Shown here: piece after piece, positions 6,371 to 10,674 of the stretch | Numbering within the stretch: position 1 is the first letter of the stretch | Layout: each line of letters starts with the position of its first letter | Source: an uncultured Gammaproteobacteria bacterium | GTDB taxonomy: Bacteria > Pseudomonadota > Gammaproteobacteria > Pseudomonadales > Litorivicinaceae | NCBI GenBank assembly: GCA_913062835.1 | Contig: CAJXXD010000015.1 | Span: 1-10,674 of the forward strand | Length of the DNA: 10,674 nucleotides | Direction of reading: 5' to 3' | Made by a program: the position numbers and the translations under genes | Notes under the pieces: generated by a model | The model's input: only the letters and a program-made list of their open reading frames with translations | Database searches by the model: none | What the model was told of the DNA's origin: nothing

Positions 6371-7881
6371 TCGAGATGGCAGCTCCCGGCATGCATCGAA
6401 TTGTCATTGTGGGTGGGGGTACCGCAGGTTGGATGGCAGCAGCTGCTCTGTCTCGGACATTTGGGGAAGCCAAAGACATTTGTCTCATCGAGTCGGATGA
6501 GATTGGAACAGTCGGTGTGGGCGAGGCCACCATACCAGCCATCAAGAATTTTCATCTGCTGCTGGGTCTCGATGAAAGAGAATTTCTCAATGCGGTGAAT
6601 GGCACCTTCAAACTCGGCATTGAGTTTGATCATTGGGGTCAGCTGGGGGATCGGTATTTCCATCCTTTTGGCCCGCCGGGCACAGATTCCTGGGCTGCCC
6701 AATTTCATCATTATTGGTTAAAAGGCCAAAGCATTGGCGAGAACACGGGCTTTAACGATTTCAGTGTGGAGGCCAGTTTGGCGCGCGCGGGTCGCTTTGG
6801 TATGGAGGGCGATAGAAAGCCCAACTATGCCTATCACTTTGATGCTGGTTTGTATGCCAAGCTGTTGCGTCGACTGAGCGAGTCTTGGAGGGTTAGACGA
6901 ATTGAGGGGAAAGTTGTTGATGTAAAGCTCACGACTGAGTCGGGAATGATTGAATCAGTGAGACTAGAGTCTGGCGAGCTCGTGGCCGGTGATTTTTTTA
7001 TCGACTGCACGGGTTTCCGAGGACTTTTAATTGAGCAAGCCTTACACAGTGGATGGGAAGACTGGTCACATTGGCTGAAGTCTGATTCGGCACTGGCTGT
7101 CCAGACCGAATCCGTCGCGCCACCTGCGCCTTTTACACGAGCCACCGCACGCAGTGCTGGTTGGCAATGGAAGATTCCTTTGCAGCATCGAGTGGGCAAT
7201 GGTTTGGTGTATTGCAGCGACTACATTGATGATGATGAAGCCCGAAAGTTGCTACTGGATAATGTGGATGGGCAGACGATCACCGAGCCGAGACAGCTGC
7301 GTTTTAAAACAGGCCGCCGCTTAATGCAGTGGAATAAAAACTGTTTGGCCTTAGGTTTATCAAGCGGCTTTTTGGAGCCTTTGGAGTCAACCAGCATTCA
7401 TCTTATTCAAAATAGCCTGATCCGATTTATCAAGTTGTTTCCGGCTCACCAGATTGAACAGGCTGAAGTCGATCAGTTCAATGATGACGTTCGCTTGGAG
7501 TTTGAGAGAATTCGAGACTTCATCATTCTGCACTACCATGTGAATCAACGGAATGATTCACCCTACTGGGTCGAGCTTCGAGAAATGGATCTGCCCGATA
7601 CCTTGGCGCATAAGATTGAGCTCTTCAAGTCAAATGGTCGGGTGTTCAGAGACCAGTATGAGCTTTTTGCTGAGCAGTCTTGGGTGGTGGTGATGATGGG
7701 GCAAGGGCTAAAGCCCGGCGGATTCCACCCCATCGTTGACAATCTCTCGGACGCCGATCTTCGAAGATTCCTCCAGCAAACCCGAGCGAGTGTCGACCAG
7801 CTGGTTCAGCTACAACCGATGCATGATGCGTATTTGAGGCATTTGCAGGGAGTGGAAGGCACTGAGAGTCTCAGGGCATAA
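6367..7881 (+). CDS. Flavin-dependent halogenase homologue (tryptophan 7-halogenase family), canonical copy
   Basis: This 504-residue second halogenase keeps all family signatures: FAD-binding GGGTAGW (16-22), GVGEATIP, the catalytic-type Lys K82 (NGTFKLGIEFDHW), W266-Q-W-K-I-P271 (the WxWxIP motif), and E340-S-T in LEPLESTS, matching the PrnA Glu346-Ser-Thr site. DFFIDCTGFRG, an aromatic-rich LHYHVNQRNDSPYW and a C-terminal SWVVVMMGQG region complete the pattern. The length is typical. It is therefore the better candidate for an active halogenase in this block. Homologues near TonB receptors tested elsewhere (for example BrvH of Brevundimonas) act on free indoles and prefer bromide, so tryptophan is not a safe substrate call. 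The GTG at 6367 overlaps the preceding TGA (GTGA), implying coupled translation. ATG 6376 (three codons later) is an equally plausible start; neither has a strong ribosome-binding site. Confidence 0.94.
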   Translation: MIEMAAPGMHRIVIVGGGTAGWMAAAALSRTFGEAKDICLIESDEIGTVGVGEATIPAIKNFHLLLGLDEREFLNAVNGTFKLGIEFDHWGQLGDRYFHPFGPPGTDSWAAQFHHYWLKGQSIGENTGFNDFSVEASLARAGRFGMEGDRKPNYAYHFDAGLYAKLLRRLSESWRVRRIEGKVVDVKLTTESGMIESVRLESGELVAGDFFIDCTGFRGLLIEQALHSGWEDWSHWLKSDSALAVQTESVAPPAPFTRATARSAGWQWKIPLQHRVGNGLVYCSDYIDDDEARKLLLDNVDGQTITEPRQLRFKTGRRLMQWNKNCLALGLSSGFLEPLESTSIHLIQNSLIRFIKLFPAHQIEQAEVDQFNDDVRLEFERIRDFIILHYHVNQRNDSPYWVELREMDLPDTLAHKIELFKSNGRVFRDQYELFAEQSWVVVMMGQGLKPGGFHPIVDNLSDADLRRFLQQTRASVDQLVQLQPMHDAYLRHLQGVEGTESLRA

Positions 7882-7896
7882 CCGAGCAACCCTGAG
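7862..7896 (+). other. Possible alternative stem-loops across the second halogenase stop codon
   Basis: CTCAGGG (7870-7876) can pair with CCCTGAG (7890-7896) across a 13-base loop that contains the TAA stop. The same CTCAG can instead pair with CTGAG at 7862-7866. No T-tract follows directly (a T-rich stretch comes about ten bases later), so this is at best a weak terminator, or a processing signal between the halogenase block and zwf. It could also be chance. Confidence 0.25.
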
Positions 7897-7923
7897 TGAT
7901 CCACGTTTCTTAATGATTGACCT

Positions 7924-7927
7924 AGGA
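7924..7927 (+). promoter_or_regulatory. zwf: Ribosome-binding site that fixes the zwf start
   Basis: AGGA ends 8 bases before the ATG at 7936, an ideal distance. It is only 2 bases from the in-frame TTG at 7930, which rules against that codon as the start. No convincing sigma-70 promoter or HexR-like palindrome was found in the 54-base gap after the halogenase. Confidence 0.65.
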
Positions 7928-7935
7928 TATTGACC

Positions 7936-9390
7936 ATGCCCCACCACACCGCTTCGTTGTTGGTGATCTTTGGAGCAACCGGCGATCTTGCGCTCCGGAT
8001 GCTGTTGCCAGCCTTGTTACGGCTGGAGGATGATCAATTATTGCCTGAGTCATTACGTATTGTGTGTTGTGCGAGAACGGCACAATCAACCGATGCGTTT
8101 CGTGATCAGGTGAGTGAGGCCTTCAAGAAAAATGGTGTTGCTTCTGTCGCCTCCTGTCCCGTCTTGCTGGATCGGATTGAATATGTGGGGATGGACTTTG
8201 GTTCTCCAGAAGCTTATGCCACACTCGCCAGCGTCGTCGGTGAGCTAAGAACCGGGGATGTTCTTTATCATCTCTCAACCGCTCCGAGCTGGTACCCGGT
8301 GATCTGTGAGGGACTCAAAAGCGCTGGACTCATCGATGATGGTTGTCGTGTGATGCTCGAAAAACCGATTGGGCATGACCTGGAGAGCTCACAGGCCATC
8401 AACGATGCGACCGGGCAAGCGTTTGCTGAGCAACAGATTTATCGAGTGGATCACTATCTTGGTAAAGATGGCGTGCAGAACCTGCTCGCCCTGCGATTTG
8501 GTAATGCGCTATTTGAGCCTCTATGGAATGCGCAACACATCGAGCAAGTGCAAATCACAGTCGCAGAAACCGTGGGTCTGGAGGGACGGGCCGGTTACTA
8601 CGATGATTACGGCGCCATGCGTGACATGGTCCAAAATCACCTGCTTCAATTGCTGTGTTTAACGGCGATGGAGCCGCCCAGTCAATTTGACCCCACTGCC
8701 GTGCGTAATGAGAAAATCAAAGTGCTCCAGTCGCTTCGTCCAATCGTTGGCCAGGAGCTGGCCACCCACACGGTGGCAGGCCAATATGTAGAGGGTGCCA
8801 TCCAAAGTGAGGCAGTCCGTGCCTATTCAGATGAGGTGGGCCACGACACGCGAACAGAGACATTTGTTGCCCTGCGTGCACACGTCGATAATTGGCGTTG
8901 GTCGGGCGTGCCGTTTTATTTGCGCACTGGCAAACGGATGTCGCGTCGGGTGACTGAGGTTTATCTGCAGTTTAAAGGCATCCCTCACTCGATTTTCCCC
9001 TCCGCCACCGATCAAATCCAACCCAACGCTTTGATCATTCGCTTGCAGCCGGAGGAACGGATCTCGCTTAGTCTGATGAGTAAGACGCCAGGTTTGGACA
9101 GAAAGGGACTGCAATTTAGTCAGGTGGCATTGGATTTAGATCTCAACAGTGCCTTTGAGGCACAGCAAAAAAGAGGCGCTTATGAGCGTCTCTATCTGGA
9201 TGCCCTGGAAGGCAATGGCACCTTATTCGTACGCCGCGATGAAGTTGAATCCGCTTGGGCTTGGGTGGATGCCATCATTGCAGGTTGGGCAGAGACAGGT
9301 GCAAAACCAAAACCCTATGCGGCGGGCAGTTGGGGTCCCAGCGCCGCGGTGGCGCTGACCGAGCGACATGGTCACAGTTGGCGAGAGTGA
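7936..9390 (+). CDS. zwf: Glucose-6-phosphate 1-dehydrogenase
   Basis: It oxidises glucose-6-phosphate to 6-phosphogluconolactone with NADP+ (or NAD+), in the cytoplasm, feeding the Entner-Doudoroff and pentose-phosphate routes. The 484 residues are full length. Visible are the nucleotide-binding FGATGDLA (12-19), EKPIGHDL, the active-site RVDHYLGKDGVQNLL with H173, and H235 in MVQNHLLQLL. The two histidines are 62 residues apart, as are H178 and H240 of the Leuconostoc enzyme. FYLRTGKRM lies in the C-terminal domain. One substitution stands out: the segment after GDLA is L-R-M where many family members have x-R-K, so Met22 replaces the lysine reported to help bind substrate (Lys21 of the Leuconostoc enzyme). 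The rest is intact, so activity is still expected. The start is ATG 7936 because of its ribosome-binding site. It forms a cluster with pgl and edd. Confidence 0.97.
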   Translation: MPHHTASLLVIFGATGDLALRMLLPALLRLEDDQLLPESLRIVCCARTAQSTDAFRDQVSEAFKKNGVASVASCPVLLDRIEYVGMDFGSPEAYATLASVVGELRTGDVLYHLSTAPSWYPVICEGLKSAGLIDDGCRVMLEKPIGHDLESSQAINDATGQAFAEQQIYRVDHYLGKDGVQNLLALRFGNALFEPLWNAQHIEQVQITVAETVGLEGRAGYYDDYGAMRDMVQNHLLQLLCLTAMEPPSQFDPTAVRNEKIKVLQSLRPIVGQELATHTVAGQYVEGAIQSEAVRAYSDEVGHDTRTETFVALRAHVDNWRWSGVPFYLRTGKRMSRRVTEVYLQFKGIPHSIFPSATDQIQPNALIIRLQPEERISLSLMSKTPGLDRKGLQFSQVALDLDLNSAFEAQQKRGAYERLYLDALEGNGTLFVRRDEVESAWAWVDAIIAGWAETGAKPKPYAAGSWGPSAAVALTERHGHSWRE

Positions 9391-9400
9391 TCGATAGAAT

Positions 9401-10099
9401 ATGAATTTATTTGAATATCCCAACTCGGCTGCATTCATAGAGGCCCTCAGCGAACGAATTCACGGTGAGCTTGAAAAGGCCATTGAGATGCGTGCGTCTG
9501 CCTCATTGGCACTATCCGGTGGTGGCACACCCATGCCGGTCTACTCGAAACTCTCAGAAATGGCACTCGATTGGTCGAGGGTGGTGGCGGTGCCTACGGA
9601 CGAGCGTTGGGTCACCAAAGACCATCCGGCCAACAATGCCAGTCAAATTCGAGCATGTTTTGGTAGCTGCGGTATCCGCATCCTTGATCTGGTTCCCGAT
9701 GAAGCCATCGGGGCGCCCACGGCCGACTACGCTCGTGACATGTTGCAAGATATCCCTGTGCCATTTGATGTTGCCCTGCTGGGCATGGGTTCGGATGCGC
9801 ACTTTGCCTCTCTGTTTCCGGGATCACCTGCGTTGGCTGATGGATTAGACCCTGCCTCTACCACCATTGCGTTACCGGTGATGCCAGACCCTTTGCCTCC
9901 TGAGGCACCCTTTGGTCGGATCAGTTTGACCTTGGCAAAACTTTTAGCATCCCGAAACGTGTTACTCGCGATCACCGGTGAAAACAAGCGAGCAGTGCTC
10001 GATCAGGCCATGCACGATCATGTCGATCCATACCACTGCCCGGTAGCCGCCCTTTTGCGGACTGCCGGAGATCGCCTAGATATTTATTGGAGCCCTTAA
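9401..10099 (+). CDS. pgl: 6-phosphogluconolactonase
   Basis: It hydrolyses 6-phosphogluconolactone, the Zwf product, to 6-phosphogluconate in the cytoplasm. The 232-residue protein has the family pattern: [12 protein letters not shown] near the N-terminus for phosphate binding, VPTDERWV followed by [20 protein letters not shown] with the catalytic-type H134, and [21 protein letters not shown] in the C-terminal part. The central motif departs slightly from the usual GMGEDGHTASLFPG: Ser for Glu, Ala for Gly and Phe for Thr, but Asp and His remain. It is of the DevB/bacterial Pgl type, not the beta-propeller YbhE type. It begins 10 bases after the zwf stop with only a weak purine-rich sequence upstream, and ends 4 bases before edd, so the three are probably one transcript. 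Confidence 0.95.
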   Translation: MNLFEYPNSAAFIEALSERIHGELEKAIEMRASASLALSGGGTPMPVYSKLSEMALDWSRVVAVPTDERWVTKDHPANNASQIRACFGSCGIRILDLVPDEAIGAPTADYARDMLQDIPVPFDVALLGMGSDAHFASLFPGSPALADGLDPASTTIALPVMPDPLPPEAPFGRISLTLAKLLASRNVLLAITGENKRAVLDQAMHDHVDPYHCPVAALLRTAGDRLDIYWSP

Positions 10100-10103
10100 G
10101 TCG

Positions 10104-10674
10104 ATGCTTGATAAAACGATTGCACGTGTCACGCAGCGCATAGAAAAAAGAAGCCAGAAGCTTCGTCAGGACTATCTTGACCGCATGGATCGAGCGCGCG
10201 ATCAGGGGACTGCTCGAAGTCGGATCAGCTGTGGAAATCTCGCGCATGCGTTTGCCGCATCGGGCGCTGATAAGCCCATATTGAAAGGCTTGCAGCGACC
10301 AAACATTGGCATTGTCTCTGCCTACAATGACATGCTGTCAGCCCATCAGCCACTTGAGCGATATCCGGGATTGATCAAGTTGGCGGCGCAAGCCAAAGGG
10401 TGTACCGCACAATTTGCAGGCGGTGTACCCGCCATGTGCGATGGAGTGACACAAGGCCAAGTCGGTATGGAGTTGTCCTTGTTTTCTCGAGATGTCATCG
10501 CACAAGCCACCGCGGTCGCTTTATCTCACAACACCTTCGATGCCGTCGTGATGCTGGGCGTGTGTGACAAAATCGTTCCGGGTCTCCTCATCGGTGCGTT
10601 GGCCTTTGGTCACTTGCCAGTGATTATGGTGCCTGCTGGCCCCATGCCCTCTGGTCTACCAAACAAAGAAAAAG
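10104..10674 (+). CDS. edd: Phosphogluconate dehydratase, 3' partial
   Basis: It dehydrates 6-phosphogluconate to 2-keto-3-deoxy-6-phosphogluconate, the committing Entner-Doudoroff step, in the cytoplasm. Only the first 190 residues lie in the window, about a third of the roughly 600 usual. They align closely with E. coli Edd: [58 protein letters not shown] and PSGLPNKEK. Cys112 and Cys154 sit in the Cys-bearing segments of the IlvD/Edd family that hold the iron-sulphur cluster. The ATG lies 4 bases after the pgl stop, and a GGAG at 10089-10092 inside the end of pgl serves as a ribosome-binding site. No frameshift is seen. The partner aldolase gene eda, if present, would lie downstream. Confidence 0.97.
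   Translation, partial: MLDKTIARVTQRIEKRSQKLRQDYLDRMDRARDQGTARSRISCGNLAHAFAASGADKPILKGLQRPNIGIVSAYNDMLSAHQPLERYPGLIKLAAQAKGCTAQFAGGVPAMCDGVTQGQVGMELSLFSRDVIAQATAVALSHNTFDAVVMLGVCDKIVPGLLIGALAFGHLPVIMVPAGPMPSGLPNKEK

Noticed and set aside
3021..7881. Recent duplication of the two halogenase genes
   Set aside because: The proteins share only family motifs and differ in most other positions, and no long nucleotide repeat links them, so any duplication is ancient.
7882..7935. Promoter or HexR operator before zwf
   Set aside because: No inverted repeat resembling known HexR sites and no -35/-10 pair better than about half matches are present in the gap.

Overview
The window reads as a chromosomal stretch of a marine- or environmental-type gammaproteobacterium. 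The G+C content looks moderate, a little above 50 % by eye (not counted). The proteins resemble those of Xanthomonas/Caulobacter-style TonB receptor loci and a gammaproteobacterial Entner-Doudoroff cluster. All eight genes lie on the + strand with very short gaps. I saw no mobile element, tRNA, rRNA, CRISPR array or phage gene.

Region 1 (1-2959) is a large TonB-dependent outer-membrane receptor whose start lies upstream of the window. Region 2 (about 3021-7881) is a tight four-gene block: a flavin-dependent 'tryptophan halogenase' homologue, a SapC-family protein, a JmjC/cupin-8 protein resembling factor-inhibiting-HIF hydroxylases, and a second halogenase homologue. Region 3 (7936-10674) holds zwf, pgl and the first third of edd. 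These convert glucose-6-phosphate to 2-keto-3-deoxy-6-phosphogluconate, the upper half of the Entner-Doudoroff route.

The receptor plus halogenase/SapC/cupin-like/halogenase set recurs next to TonB receptors of this type. Its real substrate is not known to me. Placement directly before zwf-pgl-edd suggests a locus for taking up a glucose-type carbohydrate and burning it through Entner-Doudoroff. The halogenase/hydroxylase block may modify the ligand, the receptor or another envelope partner; this is inference.

The most striking non-coding element is a 12-bp hairpin with a GTGA loop followed by five T residues (2988-3020). It sits between the receptor and the first halogenase and abuts that gene's ATG. 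It looks like an intrinsic terminator or attenuator. If it folds, it would also bring an upstream Shine-Dalgarno-like sequence to ideal distance from the ATG. Other points worth checking are the altered motifs in the first halogenase, the Arg at the usual 2-oxoglutarate lysine position of the cupin-like protein, and a Met at the substrate-lysine position of Zwf.
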